64,000 nt of DNA from Ashinkailepas kermadecensis (GCA_034440615.1 JAOTOM010003826.1:125892-189891), one strand, 5' to 3'; shown: positions 24,716 to 37,074, numbered from the stretch's first letter. The notes: generated from the sequence alone by a model not told the origin. A program made the numbers and translations.

Positions 24716-25888
24716 CTGGGCAGTTATAAATTATTTGCGAACTAGAGTGGAATATACCACTTCCTGAACACTGAATCGATATCTTCCCAAACAGGTCTCG
24801 ACGTTGTGTTTCTTTATGTCTGTTTATGAAGTCTTCATGATGCCATTTCTAGCAGATGCCATTTCTAACAGTATCTCGTTTCTAAATAGCATGCTTATGC
24901 TCACCATTACGGATCGCGATACACGAACATCTCGTAGCACAATTCCAGATAAAAGGATTATCTGTGATGTGTTATACAATACTAGTTGGATGTATAGCTT
25001 TTGTTATCGTTATCATTAATATTAGTACACCTATGTTAGGTATCTTTCAAAGCAAGCGGAAAAGATACAATTAAAAGGACACCGAAAATTGAGTTTGAAT
25101 GATTTGAAAGTTATTTTAAGCGACACCGTTTCGATGACGAATTTCAACAACTGTGCTCGTTTCGACATATGACATCTAACGAAAGACAAAAGCTGCTGCT
25201 GGGGTATTATGGTCCCGTGCCGTTGCACATGTTGTATGACTGTCTGGCACTCTCAACTCGGTGGATGTGGTGCCGAGAACTGACTCGCCCCACGCAGCCA
25301 TCTGGAACCAATGGATTACGAACATGCCATCAGTTGAAATCAACATTGCATGGTTTAATCAGATTACATGTTCCTTTCGTCAACAGTCTTGTGATTTTAT
25401 TTTGCCCGTTCAAGTTCACTGCAGCTATTTGCTTTCCTGTCCCGCCAGATTACTGATGGAATATACATAGCCGGTTTGAGGCGGAATGTGCAAGCAGTCT
25501 GTTGAAACCTGACACCGTTTCGTAACGCATGATTGCCAAAATCCGATGCATGAAAGTGAGTGTCAATCGAAAGATTGCAGGTCTGGGGCATTGGTCCAGG
25601 CGTCTACATGGCCAAGCAATGTACCATTTCATTCCAAGTGGAAATTTTAGTTGTGAATCATGTGCCCTCCAGTGTTGAGAGGACGCACTTTCGGCCTGCT
25701 CGAACTTAAATCATGCTCATCAAATTTGGCATCATGTTCCATTGTAAGATTCAAGATGACTCCTTCAAGCCACTATCATCGTGGTCCACGCGAAACGTTA
25801 TTCTATATCAGTCTTAAACATTCGCTTTCGACTACAAAAAGGGGAGGGGCGATCGTCAAGCATAGCACTGGTGAATGCGAACCCAGGT

Positions 25889-26015
25889 AACCTATACTCT
25901 CGGCACCTGTCGCTACTCTTCGCCCGCGACCAATCGGCGTGAGAGATTGGCGACGCTACATGACTCAACGGTCGACGTGTCGTAAAACCAATAACCAACC
26001 AACCTATACTCTCGG
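25889..26015 (+). mobile_element. tRNA-Val SINE, copy 2, 5'-truncated
   Basis: Only the part after the B box remains (25904-26000: CACCTGTCGCTACTC to ATAACCAACC). It is flanked by the 15-bp target-site duplication AACCTATACTCTCGG at 25889-25903 and 26001-26015. Lacking the pol III boxes, it is dead on arrival. Confidence 0.93.
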
Positions 26016-26141
26016 GCATCAATCAGTTAAATATTCGTAACAACTGGTTTTTCGTTTCTTTTACCCAGGAATTTTCCACATCAGTTAAAGTAACTTAGAA
26101 ACAAACCATTGGGAAATTAGATTTCGTTTATTTGTGTTGTT

Positions 26142-26333
26142 CCTGCTCCTGCTTAGGGGACGAGTGGTCTAGGGGTAAGATGCTCGTCTCACAATCGAAA
26201 GGTTGTGGGTTCGAGTCTCACCTGTCGCTACTCTTCGCCCGCGACCAATCGGCGTGAGAGATTGGCGACGCTACATGACTTAACGGTCGACGTGTCGTAA
26301 AACCAATAACCAACCAACAACCTGCTCCTGCTT
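26142..26333 (+). mobile_element. tRNA-Val SINE, copy 3, full length
   Basis: The full unit at 26155-26320 is almost identical to copy 1, has both pol III boxes and ends AACCAATAACCAACCAACAA. It is flanked by the 13-bp target-site duplication CCTGCTCCTGCTT at 26142-26154 and 26321-26333. The close match between copies suggests recent activity. Confidence 0.95.
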
Positions 26334-27480
26334 GTTGTTCATTCGCACCATTACTTCTTATGTTTTGGCTATCAATTTCAACTTGTAGCAATTTGGGCTG
26401 ACTTTTCCGCTAACAAATGTGATGTGTAGGAATGGGACCAGTGCAGTGCAGTAAATGAGTGTGGGTGGCCTCCAAGTACACTACAAGGGGTGCGCCTGTC
26501 GCTGCGTCGCACAGGCTCCAGCCGAACCCTCTGAATGTATCGAGTCTGGCTTTAATGTCTGGCTGGTCATTGTCTGTTGTTCGATGCCGATGGCTGGTGG
26601 AGGTGTGCTGTGATGGCTCTGTGATGTTGTATCACCGAGGCGGTGCCTCTGTCGGCCGTTTGTGTGCGGCGTCTGTTGTGTGGTGATGGTGTGTTGCAGA
26701 TGCTGTGTTCGATCAGCCACGGTGTGCGACGTCTGTTGCGTGGTGCTGATGTGTTGTGATGGCACTGTGATGTTGTGTTGCCGAGGTTGTGTTCGATCAG
26801 CCAAGTGTCGGCGGTGCCAATATCCGTCATTAACAGGCAGGGTGGGCCAGAGCTGTGCTTGACAGTCCGTTGGTTTGGAAGTGGCACGTCGGTCAGCGAG
26901 AGTAGTGTTTTCTGGTGATTCTGATGGGTACACTCGGATGTAAACCTCACCTTGACATTCGCTTGGCATGTGTGAATCTGAGGGGTTGCAAGGAGAAGGC
27001 GCGATTTGTTAACTGTTTCGGTACCACTTGCCCCGATTCCGCATATTTTGGATGCAGTATTGTACTCACTGGTGTTGTAATCACGACCAGAGAGAAGTGT
27101 ATTATGCGAACCTGTTCCTCTCCAAGTAAAGTAGTTCTGTGACACTGTTGGCAGTTATAAAACGCAGGCAGAGAAAGTGACCCGATATGTACATAGCCCT
27201 CTCCAACGCAAATAGCTTGCCAAACCTGCTCCATGCAACCGGGTCCTGATCAAGCCTGGTACCTTTTTCACACTTGTCGCAATGCCCGCAGTAGACGCCG
27301 AGTCACTTCGAAGTTGCGGGAAATGAATGGTTGGCTGAATTTCACAAGCGCTGCTTTGTTGCTGCAACGAGGTGTGCAAATAAACCGCAAGTCCTGCGCT
27401 GCATCCGTTATACTAGCGGTGCGCAATCGTCCGCTGGAGGGCAGCACTGTTGCTTGGTTTGACGCCATGTTTGCCGGCAG

Positions 27481-27739
27481 GTGGAAGACCAGATGAAGCT
27501 GTTGCAGGCGACGTGGTCGGTGATCATGATCCTGGACCACGTACACCAACGACTGCACAACAACCTGCCAGACTCCACCACTCTGCCCAACGGTCAGAAG
27601 TTCGACTTGCTCACGCTCAGCCTGTTCGGCATGACTGAGCTGGTGCCGCAGCTCAACGACCTCACGGCAAGACTGCAAGAGCTCAGCTTCGACGTCAGCG
27701 ACTACATCTGCCTCAAGTTCGTCCTCCTGCTCGACCCCA
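27481..27739 (+). CDS. ftz-f1: ftz-f1 exon: central ligand-binding domain
   Basis: The exon begins after GCCGGCAG with VEDQMKLLQATW, the helix 3/4 region that forms part of the coactivator groove, and continues LDHVHQRLHNNLPD, GQKFDLL and SDYICLKFVLLLDP. These match the order of conserved NR5A LBD blocks. The usual LGLLGVPQL-like stretch reads LSLFGMTEL, so this receptor is somewhat divergent. The donor is GTAAGA at 27740. The exon ends one base into a codon (phase 1), completed by AC in the next exon to give Asn. Confidence 0.93.
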
Positions 27740-28793
27740 GTAAGAGACTCGGCTCGCGTGGGTGCGGGATGCTTTGCGTGGCAAGTGCTTTGATGTTATT
27801 GTGTGGTATTTGGTGAATTATGTAGTCATGGGCGTAGGAAGGAGCAGGGGAACCGGGCCCGTGTCCCCTACTTTCGAGAACCACTGCTATTACGACCGTT
27901 ATACAGAAATAATCGAGTTGAAATTGAATGGCTCATTTTTCTGACTGCTCCTTTGCTGCCGGTGTGAAGCAATTATATTGCAAGGCGCCCTCCGAACTAG
28001 ATTAAGCCAGGCGTCCTGACCTCTGCTTATTTTCCTTCTCATTAGCAAAACCAGGATAAACGTGGCTTGATGTTCAGCTGTAGGCAAATTCGATGTTTCT
28101 GTCCGTACCCCATGCCACAGTTACACATAGCAAGCTTTGTGTATTTTCTTTTGTTATGAGGGGACGATTAATGTGGCAAGTTGTCGATAGCTGATCATCC
28201 ATTGGTCCCGTATCACCCATTCGTCACAAAATGACGCAAATCATGGTAATCTGCGAACAGGTGTCACATGCCCTGGCAACCGGCTCGGCGCCAATCTCCA
28301 CTCCGTTCGCTCCACTACATCGGGCATTGTATGTTATTCATTTAAAATTAACTAAGTGCGTTTAAAATGAACATGAACAGAAGGGGCTGACGAGAGATAA
28401 AAAATTGGGAGGGCCAGGAGTGACCGAGTCTAGGAGGAATCGGGAACGTATGGAGGATGCAACAATAAAAAAGCATGGAGGAGGTGCTCCCTGTATGGGA
28501 AACGAAGGTCGACTGAAGTAAGTTGAGAAGTGATGGGAAATGTTCTTTTTTTAAACTGAGCCTCGGTGGAATAAAGTATTCGTGAGATAAATAATGAGCA
28601 TTGGAGCAGCCGGGATAGCCTATCCTAACTTTCCCTAACCAAACCTACCCTAGGATAATGTAGAAGTCGGGGAAGGAATGCGAGAGACTGGTGGAATGAG
28701 GAGACCTGAGACCTGTCGGGTTTGTCAGGCCTCCGAGCCAATGTTGGTGGGCCGGCTGGCGTAGCTCGTCTGACGGGTTGTGTCTGTCGCCAG

Positions 28794-28894
28794 ACATGCA
28801 GACGCTGGGTAACCGGCGGCACGTGCAGCAGTCGCAGGAGCAGGTCAAGCAGGCCCACATGGACTACTGCAACACCGTTCATCCCGATATACAG
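28794..28894 (+). CDS. ftz-f1: ftz-f1 exon: LBD helices 8-9
   Basis: The acceptor is TGTCTGTCGCCAG. With the previous exon the protein reads LLLDPNMQTLGNRRHVQQSQ and then EQVKQAHMDYCNTVHPDIQ. This aligns with the NR5A segment in which NP is followed by a basic NR motif, a V..AL.DY block and a P..V/I end. The donor is GTGACG at 28895 (phase 0), a weaker match than GTGAGT. The exon is only 101 bp. Confidence 0.9.
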
Positions 28895-29468
28895 GTGACG
28901 CATCATCCCCCACAGCCGAGTTCGTCAAGCTGATCCGAGCTCGACTGGCCCATCCAAAATCCACTGAACCCAGACTTGACTCCAACCTGAACTGAGCGTC
29001 AGCTTAACCCTGATCCAGAGTAGGATTGGAAAAATAGGCTGTTCCTGGCTTTTGTAATCCAGAACATTATCAACTCCATAAACGTATCTTCTCTCAATTT
29101 TGCATTTGGAGGTTGAATGGTGCTGTTTATCAAGGAACTGGTATGTGGCAGTGTGCTCAAGATTCATTGAAAAGTGCAAACTGAGATATTTTTTTTTTTG
29201 CAGGTTTCAGGAAACATCCTCTCCATATTTGATTGCCCAACAAATTTCCTCTCCACATCCAGGAATACAAACCACAAATTTAACACTGACCTAGAGTCAG
29301 CCTTAAGATCAATTTTCCCGAACCACTTTGTTTTTCCAGTCAGTTATTACGCAATTAACCACTATCTAGTGATAATAGGAAATTTCGAGCGAACATGTCC
29401 TGTGGTGAGCTCAGTTCTGAATGGAGTGTGTCTCAGCCGTGTGTGATGTGTGCATGCCATCGCCGCAG

Positions 29469-29645
29469 GGTAAGTACCAGCGGCTGATGGCGCTGTTGCC
29501 GGAGCTGTGCGAGCTGGCGCTGCGTGGCGAGGACTATTTGTACCAGAAGCACGACACCAACAGTGCCACCTCGCTGCTCATCGAGATGCTGCACGCCCGC
29601 AGACGTGAGTCACCACCGGCCGACGCCAGCGCACGCCGGCAGTAG
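29469..29645 (+). CDS. ftz-f1: ftz-f1 last exon: LBD end and AF-2
   Basis: After CATCGCCGCAG the frame reads GKYQRLMALLPEL, RGEDYLYQKH and the AF-2 activation helix LLIEMLHARR, the coactivator switch that ends NR5A receptors. The frame then runs 13-14 residues past the usual C-terminus to TAG at 29643-29645. CGTGAGT at 29604-29610 is also a credible donor just after AF-2, so a further small exon is possible. The four exons together give 363 codons plus a split Ala. No polyadenylation site was assigned. Confidence 0.9.
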   Translation, partial: GKYQRLMALLPELCELALRGEDYLYQKHDTNSATSLLIEMLHARRRESPPADASARRQ

Positions 29646-30015
29646 CTACTTGAGCACTGAGGCGCGTCGCCCGCTGAGGTCATTCAGCGTCCATAAATCT
29701 GTCACTTGTGACAACCGTCTAGCAGCATGGTGGTCAGCCCGAGTTGGTTCCTGGCGTTCGTGGCGCTCGCTCTCAATAGTAGGTGTACAGATTATGGTAT
29801 GGTACGAGTGTCATACCATACCGGTTCCATAAGGTGCGCTGGATGGGCGATGGCGAGTGTTGAAACTACTAGTCGTACGCAGCTCCGCGTTTATCATTTC
29901 TGGGAGCATCATCCTTCGTGCTATGTAGCCACGCGCTTTAAGACATATGAAGGAGCTAGAGTGATCTCAGATGACATGCATTCGCCAAATTCCATCACTA
30001 AAAAGGTGCGGGTCA
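29646..30015. other. Downstream of ftz-f1, no gene seen
   Basis: This probably includes the ftz-f1 3' UTR and the body of the SINE whose tRNA-like head lies at 30016-30104. No domain-bearing frame was seen. Confidence 0.4.
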
Positions 30016-30104
30016 AACACACCCACTCCTTGAGTTCGAAAGCAAAGCTTCTGGATTACAAGTGCGGCTCCCTACCGACTGCACTAACCAAGCTAGCCGG
30101 CAAC
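30016..30104 (-). mobile_element. tRNA-like SINE head, second family
   Basis: Read on the minus strand it begins GCCGGCTAGCTTGGTTAGTG, with an A-box-like segment, then GCACTTGTAATCCAGAAG (an anticodon-arm-like block seen in many invertebrate SINEs) and TTTCGAACTC, a degenerate B box. The acceptor stem does not close, so it is not a functional tRNA. The 3' limit (towards about 29.9 kb) is unclear. Confidence 0.5.
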
Positions 30105-33100
30105 TGGTAGTGGTGCTAAGTCCGTGGAGTAAGCTGTCGGCGACGTAATATGCCATCGCAAAACAACGATGGCGACATCTGTAGAGGAAATATGATGAAG
30201 GTTAAAAAAGCCAACATTAAAAGAGTATGCCTAGTTCTGAGTGAGGAAAATAGGATTTCGAAGGCTGAAATAATAGTGTGTATCAAAGGCGTTAGCGTCG
30301 GCCCGGGCCAGGTCACTCATCTAAACTTATTTCGTGTATGTACCGGAATAGACTGGACAGCAGGGCTTTGCCCCCGCTTGTAATAAGTGCGGCACCATGG
30401 AACTATTGTTAGAATCCGCCAAATTTTCGTGAGTGTTCTGCGCTTCTCCCCATCACCATCCCCACCCATACCCCGCCTCAATGCCAAAAAGTATACCATC
30501 GTGAAGATGGTGATTGTTAGCTGTTGAACTTTGTCACGTTTGATGCGAGCGAATTCAGGAGTCAGAAGCTTGGTTACCAAGAGGTTGAAACAATTATCTC
30601 TTGTTGTTGGTTTTCGTTTATTGCTTCAGTACACTGGTGCCTGGCAAGGCCCGGTTATAGCAGCCGTTGTAATGGTGTCACCAGAATTACGGAAGTGGTC
30701 GTGCCGGCTACGTCTCAACAACAGTCCGATCATAACAGTTCCGGCCACAACTGTGTCGCTTTACCTACCACACACCTGGTATGGCTGTCGTGTATTGATC
30801 AGCCGAATCGAAAAGGCGCTAGCGGTGCCGAAAAAGAAGCAGACTTGCTGGCTAGTGTGTGTTCGTTAGGTTGCGTTCCTTGGTTGGGCTGCTGTGCGTT
30901 CAGAGGGTTGCGATGACGAGTACGGCGTTGGATCGACAGCCGCCGTTCCGTGTGTTACCGGTGGTCTCTCAGTTCTAGGGCGGGCGCAGCCGGAGCAATG
31001 AAAGGGGCGGCGGCGGCGACAGCGGCCGATGGGCCGGCCGGCCGCTCGTCTCACGCCCGATATTACCAGTACAAACGCCGAGGCCGCATCATCATCTGCA
31101 CGCTGGCGCCCCTCGGCGGCCGATCCGCCAACTGGCGGTGCTCCCGGCGGCCGCCAGGGACGGACGCGATCATTTTGTGCATACGCGTGTGGTGTTGGTG
31201 AGTCAGTGAGCGAGTGAGAGGGTCCGTCGGTGTGACGCGGAGGCCGCACGCGTCCCCAGAGACACACGGGCCTGGTGGAAGTTGGTCTGTCGGAGCGCCG
31301 CTCTTCAGTGCACTGTTGCTGTTCGGACGAATTGCCGCCGGCTCGTATCCTCTAACATTTGCCTGTCTGTGCACTTGTCTCATCTGCCTTGATCACGAAT
31401 GCGGAGCGCAGAGAACGGTCCAAACTGGAAGGTTCATGTGTCAGGCACTTATGTGGTGACGTGAGACGGATCAAGACCGTTCAAGATAGATCTTGCCCAT
31501 CTTGTATTTTGAGACGTTTCTGCGCTGCGAACTTCTACACTATCCTGCCTGTTTGTTTGTGTGCTGGTCGTGAAAGCACCCTGCGGGAGGTTTATTTTTG
31601 GTACACGATTGGAGGTTGCGATTGTTGGGTTTGGCCGGAGCTGAATTGGCCGCACGGACTACCAGATAAGTAGCTAGCATTGCGTGCAGTCACAAACGCG
31701 CCGCTATGGGTTCAATACCCGACGTTGGACAGCCGCCTGAGGCTTTCCGCCGGTGCTGCCCGCCCACTGACTATGTGTATGCACAATGAAACGACTGTTT
31801 GGCTCTGTGCATAAAATTGGCCGACGTACCTGAGCCCGTTACTGAAATCCGTATTTTGCTACAAGAAATGGTGTCGGCGGGCTGGCGTGGCTGCGGGCAC
31901 AGCGTTGTCTAGTTAGTGGCGTGTGACCGGGTGGGGGACGCTCACGTGATCGGGTCTCCGTGCCGGGTGCAATGCCGCATGGTGGCTCAGTTGTGCGTCG
32001 GTGTCGACTGCTGTTCTCGCCCCGCGACGCCGACCACCTGTCGGTAGCCTGGCCGTACCGAGCGTTTTGTCTGTTTGTTTTCCGCACCATAGTGGTCAAG
32101 TAGCGTCCTCCCGACAGACCTCTTTTGTTACCATATTGTTATAAATTATAGATGCCTTGTGCGGAGAGCGTGTGTACGCGTTTGTGCTTGCGAGGGTGCG
32201 GGCGTGCCTGGAAGCCGGCGAGGCTGGCCGGACCTGGGAAAGTGTCGTTATAGGTCCGCGACTGACCACCAGTGCCGATAGTGGGTAGTGTAGCTCTTTG
32301 ACTGCCTATCTCTCTCTCTCTCCCCTCCCTATCTCTTTCTCTGTCACTCCCTCTCCCTCTTTTTCCGTCTGCCTTTTCATGCCGAAAATGGTGACATACC
32401 GGGAATAGGGCATTAAGATGTACTGTGCATGTGTACTAGTGGTAAAGGTTTGTCAGCTGTGGTAGTTGTCTGTGTGTGCCTCTCTCTGGATGTGCCCGTC
32501 TCAGGACGGTGAGTGGAAAGAACGCAGCGAGCCTGATGTCTTTCGTAGATTATGGTCATGTAGTGCAAACAATTTTGGCTCTTGTGGGTCTCTGTCTTCT
32601 TTTCTTTTGCTTTTCATAATAGGCGTCGTGCATCCGTTAGTGTTTGCAAGTCCTGTATTGACATCAGACTAGTCACGTGGTTATTTTTGCTAGTCAACTC
32701 GACTTGTGTTCAGTATGATTTTAGGAGGGTGGCCGGCTTGTCCATGCACTCGTGTGTGTGTGTGTGTATGTATGTGTGTGTGTGTGTGTCTGATTGACTA
32801 TTTTGAAGGTGTTTTTTTAACATTCCATACGTCTGTGTAGGGGGTAGTCAGTCGGGTTGTGGCATCTTCTCACTGGTGGTCTGGCGCGGTCTGGTCGCGC
32901 ACTAACCGGTCCGGTGCGGCCGCTGGTGTGCACGCGATTGCGGAGGTGCTCCGCAGGCGTAGGTCGTGAGTGAGCGCGATTTTAATCTGCTTAAGCACAT
33001 TGGAGAAGTGATTCGGTCGCTGCTGCGGGCGGGACTCATGTTGAAGTGAATAGAGGTATATCACCAGCCATGTTGTGCTGTGTCGCCTTTTTTGGCTTGT

Positions 33101-33230
33101 TTTTATGATTGGGACGCGGATGAACTGCACTGCGCTACTGGACTCGTCGCAAGACTTTTTGCCGAATCAGGAATTGACTAGGCTTCTACAAATAGTTCAT
33201 CATAACTATTAGAGGCCGGGCCCTGTATTT
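30105..33230. other. Intergenic, no gene recognised
   Basis: A CpG-rich block lies at about 30930-31260 and could be a promoter. A polypyrimidine tract lies at 32306-32372 and (TG)n at 32752-32790. Frames across these have no domains. Confidence 0.4.
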
Positions 33231-33270
33231 CAGGGCTCCTTTCACTATCTTCATAGTGAAAGGAGCCCTG
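33231..33270. other. Perfect 18-bp palindrome with 4-nt loop
   Basis: CAGGGCTCCTTTCACTAT (33231-33248), loop CTTC, then its exact reverse complement (33253-33270). Flanks show no 8-bp target-site duplication. CAGGG is a typical hAT terminus, so it may be a collapsed element, or it may be an RNA hairpin. Confidence 0.9.
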
Positions 33271-34634
33271 CACGAAATTGAACAGACACTTACAGGTGTA
33301 CGAATTTTAGGGTATCCGGTGTTGTCACGCATATCGCTTCTCGAATCGCACCTTCTACTTCCTTTCTCAGTGTATTATTTGTCTGTGCGCCTGGGCCGCA
33401 CCACTGATGTGACCGAGTGTCGACTCGCTATCAAACGCCGAAAATTATCCAGTCATAGGTATGTCTTACTGATTTCAGGCTTGTCAGCAACTCCAATTAA
33501 ATATCCATTAGATGTATTAAATTTTATATGCCCGTCTAGTCTACGTGTTCCCAATGCTTTTGCTCTTCCTCTAAGGTTGTCTGGGGTCACACCGGGGGCA
33601 GGTCAACCCAACCTGATTTTTTTTTTAATCCCGGGACTTCTCGGTTTCTCAAGCACATCAAGCTCAAGCTCAAGCACAAAAATGAAATGCATTTTGTAAA
33701 CGGCTGGATTTGAAGCCCCCAAACCTCCAAGGCCTGGCGGCGTCCATGTCCAGAGGCACAGCCTGCATTTTCTTAACGGAAAGCCCTGACCAAAACAAGA
33801 TATAAAAAGAGTGGCCGCTTCCGGTGCGCTTGGTGCGTCGCAAATTTCCGGATTTGCTTGGTGAAAATCACAAAATGCCTTCTTTGGTCTAGTGTATTTT
33901 TGGTTGCTAAAGGTGGGGGCGGGCCACCATCCCCCGTGCCCGCACCTCCGGCCATGTCTAAAGTCGCTAACCTGAGACGACCTCGAATGAATTTGGTTGA
34001 TTATTTGAATCATAGGCGTTGAATTTAAGAAGTGCGCTTGTACATTATTCTGCCATGCTGTAGAGCATGGTGTTTGTAGTAAATGGGTGAATATTTATGG
34101 TGACTATCATGCGAGTAGGTTTCTAGAAATGATTGGGAGGGGCACAAAACGTGAAGGCAAAGGGCAGGACCAAATGGATTGGGGCCATACCATAGGGTCC
34201 CATGTTAAAAGTTGAAATTGTTGGGGGTGGGCGCAAGTGCCCTCCCAAGAGCATACAGAGCTACCGCCCTGGCTATTATCATGAGGAATGGACCAAGGAT
34301 AAGGATTGGTACATACCAGGTCACCGGATCACATTTGAAACACGCAGGCTAGAGCAGGACGAAGTAAGTAGGAGAATGTACGGTCGGACTATTGTTTGGA
34401 CAATTCAATCAACATAGAGGTTAGGTTAAGAGACAAAACTAGAAGTCTAACCAAATCATGAAGTGGTTCATAGCTTGTTTGGAGGAAAATTGCGGGAAGC
34501 TTCCACTTTAGACCGGATGTGGAATTTCGCGAGAAAAAAATGGTAGGAACACCTTACTCGAGGTGATGACTAACACGCTGGTACCATTCATTTTCACGTG
34601 AAATGTGTACTTTTTGGTTGGCAACAAACTAACT
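33271..34634. other. Intergenic, no gene recognised
   Basis: Only short frames without domains. A short AGCTCAAGCTCAAGC repeat lies near 33660. Confidence 0.4.
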
Positions 34635-34842
34635 TAGCCTAAAATAACAACGAAAACGGGGGATTTTGTGTTTATCGACGACGTATGCATCCACTTTAGT
34701 TTTCAAGAGGTATATTAGGTTTTCCGATGTCCTAAATTAGCCTAAAATAACTCAACGAAAACGGGGGATTTTGTGTTTATCGAAGACGTATACATCCACT
34801 TTAGTTTTCAAGAGGTAGATTAGGTTTTCCGATGTCCTAAAT
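34635..34842. repeat. Tandem duplication of about 104 bp
   Basis: Two adjacent units start at TAGCCTAAAATAAC and end in CCGATGTCCTAAATTA. They differ by a small insertion (AACTCAACG) and a few substitutions. Confidence 0.92.
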
Positions 34843-35201
34843 TAATGACAGTTGGCGTATAGATACACAAAGGAACACTGAATCCGACGCCGTTGACTGT
34901 TTTCACATACCTATAACAACTGATGTTGGCGATGGGATTAAAGTTCACGAAGAGTCAGGTTTTCACCAAAGCAATCGTCCGGCGTGGGTAGGTAAGCGGA
35001 AGGTCGCGTAGTTCAGCTGAAGAGACGGTTGGGGGAGGGACTACTTTCTAACCTGACAACGATGCGCGCATTACAAATATGGTTGGTTCAGTTGGGTACC
35101 ACTGAACCTACCATATTTGTTCAGTATTCAGTTTGTTCCAGGGGCGAACATATAAAGTGGGCCCCATTATACTTAGACCCTTCACTTTTCGGAAGCTTCT
35201 C

Positions 35202-35265
<64 letters not shown>

Positions 35266-35930
35266 TATTTGGTTCTCCAGAACCAAAGTTATCTAAATCC
35301 TAGTTGCTTACATTAATGAGGGTGGGTGGACGGGGATGACGATAGAAAACTTTCAGGGCTTGCATATCTAGCTTTAAAATAATTCCTGCATCCCTGCGAT
35401 TGGATCCCACTTTGAGGCAACAGGGTGGCACAATTGCCACAAACATCAAATGTGCGGAACAATGCGCGACATCTTCCTATAAAGTCCAAGATCAGAAGAA
35501 CACAGTAATGCAACATGTACATAAGGCGCAGATATGCACTTGAGCATTGGTTTTGCCTTTTACACTTTTATCCACATTGCCTAAATGTATGATGGTAAAA
35601 AATATGGGGAGGGCGATTAAACCTTGTTCACGATCAGCGGAAGAAAAATGACAAGAAATAAATTGTTCATAGCAGCACTAAAACCCGCAAACCTTCAAAA
35701 ATAGGCTCATCTGAGACAAGTATTTATTTTGGCCTGCTTCATGTATCTTGGCCGCAAGCGGTGCAATTACGCCCAGTGGCGGATCCAAGAATGAGCCATT
35801 GGATCAAGCCCCTCCCCCTAGAGCGCCTTCGTTACCCAAGGTCGGTACCTACAATAACGTCCTTGAAGACGTGTTTCAAAATAGGTCGTGACGAAACACA
35901 ACAAATTTGGAGCTGCAGGTGGCCTCCGGG
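34843..35930. other. Intergenic, with (TA)n at 35204-35265
   Basis: A TA array of about 60 bp with one TG. The flanking sequence, including 35266-35930, has no recognisable gene. Confidence 0.6.
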
Positions 35931-36660
35931 CCACCAATGAGGACCCCGGGACCGACGAAACAGCCCGGGCCCCGGGCCCCGGACTACGGGGGGCCGGACC
36001 GACCGGACTGGGGCCCCGGACCGATGAAGAGGATACCCGATTCGACAGGGAGTTCCCACGGGTAGACGCTGAGGGCTACAGTCCGGGCCAACGTGAAGGG
36101 TCTCTAGGCCGACGGAGCCCCTTCCCCTCCTCCCGAGTCGTTGAAAGAGCCTCCGGGCAAGAACCCCTGAGTCAACAAAGAAGGCTCTCAACCGACGGGT
36201 AAGGTCACTGAGCCGACGGAGAGGGCCCTTGGCGGCCGGAGAGAATCCCGAGCCGGTATGAAGGGTCCCTGGGCTCAGGTGCGCACACAGGATTGTCGTA
36301 ACGTGTCGTCCAGGCTCCTTCATATTCGGTTTGGAGCCCTCCGTCGGCCCAGCCCAGGGGCCCTATATGTCGGCTCGGGCCCTCTTCAATGACCTGTGAT
36401 CTTTTAAATGGCTAGGACTCTCTCTCTTTGATGAGGAACCCTTTCCGTTGACTCAGACAATTTGTGTTTTGCTGGCAGGTCCCTCTCCGTCAGCTCAGGG
36501 GCCTTCCACCAGCCCGGGGTCCAGCCACCCGCCTCGACATCCTTGACGAGATCTGGGTTAACCGGGAGGGGAGGGCGGCACCACCGGACTGACCTGAGTC
36601 AGGGGTGTAGGACCGCAAGATCAGTTGGGGGAGGGGCTCAGCCCTGGGTCGATCAACCTA
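35931..36660. repeat. GC-rich block of degenerate, partly inverted motifs
   Basis: Motifs such as CCGACGGAGAGGGCCC (about 36212) recur in inverted form (CCCTCTCCGTCAGCTCAGGGG, about 36480). AGCCCCTCCCCC near 35809 mirrors GGGGGAGGGGCT near 36628. It looks like an eroded foldback element. No coding content is supported. Confidence 0.45.
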
Positions 36661-36899
36661 GGGTACCCCCAATACCAATTTCTCCCCGGATTTGGGCCAC
36701 TTTTTGCCATCTTGAAATAAATACATTTATTTCATAAATATTATTTTCCTTCTTCAATTTTTTCCATGAACTTAGTGTATCCGGGGCAAAATAATCAAGC
36801 TCATCGAAAAACTACTACCGAATATGGAGAATCCACTAGTGCCGAAACGACTTCTTCCCCTTTTACTTCGCACTGTGCCTAATTGCATGAATGTTTTTA

Positions 36900-36900
<1 letters not shown>

Positions 36901-36946
<46 letters not shown>

Positions 36947-36988
36947 TATATAGATAGATATATATATATACATATATATATATATGTA

Positions 36989-37019
<31 letters not shown>

Positions 37020-37023
37020 GCAT

Positions 37024-37072
<49 letters not shown>
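36901..37072. repeat. (TA)n-rich microsatellite
   Basis: Two long TA runs are joined by TATAGATA and TACATATA interruptions, about 170 bp in all. Confidence 0.95.

Positions 37073-37074
<2 letters not shown>

Larger units (their letters stand above)
11523..27480 (+). other. ftz-f1 intron, about 16 kb
   Basis: The intron is bounded by GTGAGT and TTGCCGGCAG, phase 0, and joins FKDLR to VEDQMKLLQ exactly as in the family, so no coding exon is missing inside. Besides the elements listed separately, I see no genes in 11524-12130 (GC-rich), 12441-12960, 13650-15110, 16450-22440, 22560-23560, 24716-25880 and 26330-27480. A (CG)n run lies at 20866-20884. An exact TGACCTTGA (reverse complement of the FTZ-F1 site) lies at 16371-16379. 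Confidence 0.85.

Noticed and set aside
10966..29645. Assignment to HR39, the other NR5 receptor
   Set aside because: The hinge (IKQEIQ, SPDSSPSP) and the DDREW helix resemble FTZ-F1 more closely. A tree with full-length proteins would settle it.
31670..31735. Possible tRNA or SINE head around GGGTTCAATACCC
   Set aside because: The B-box-like match lacks a convincing A box or cloverleaf.
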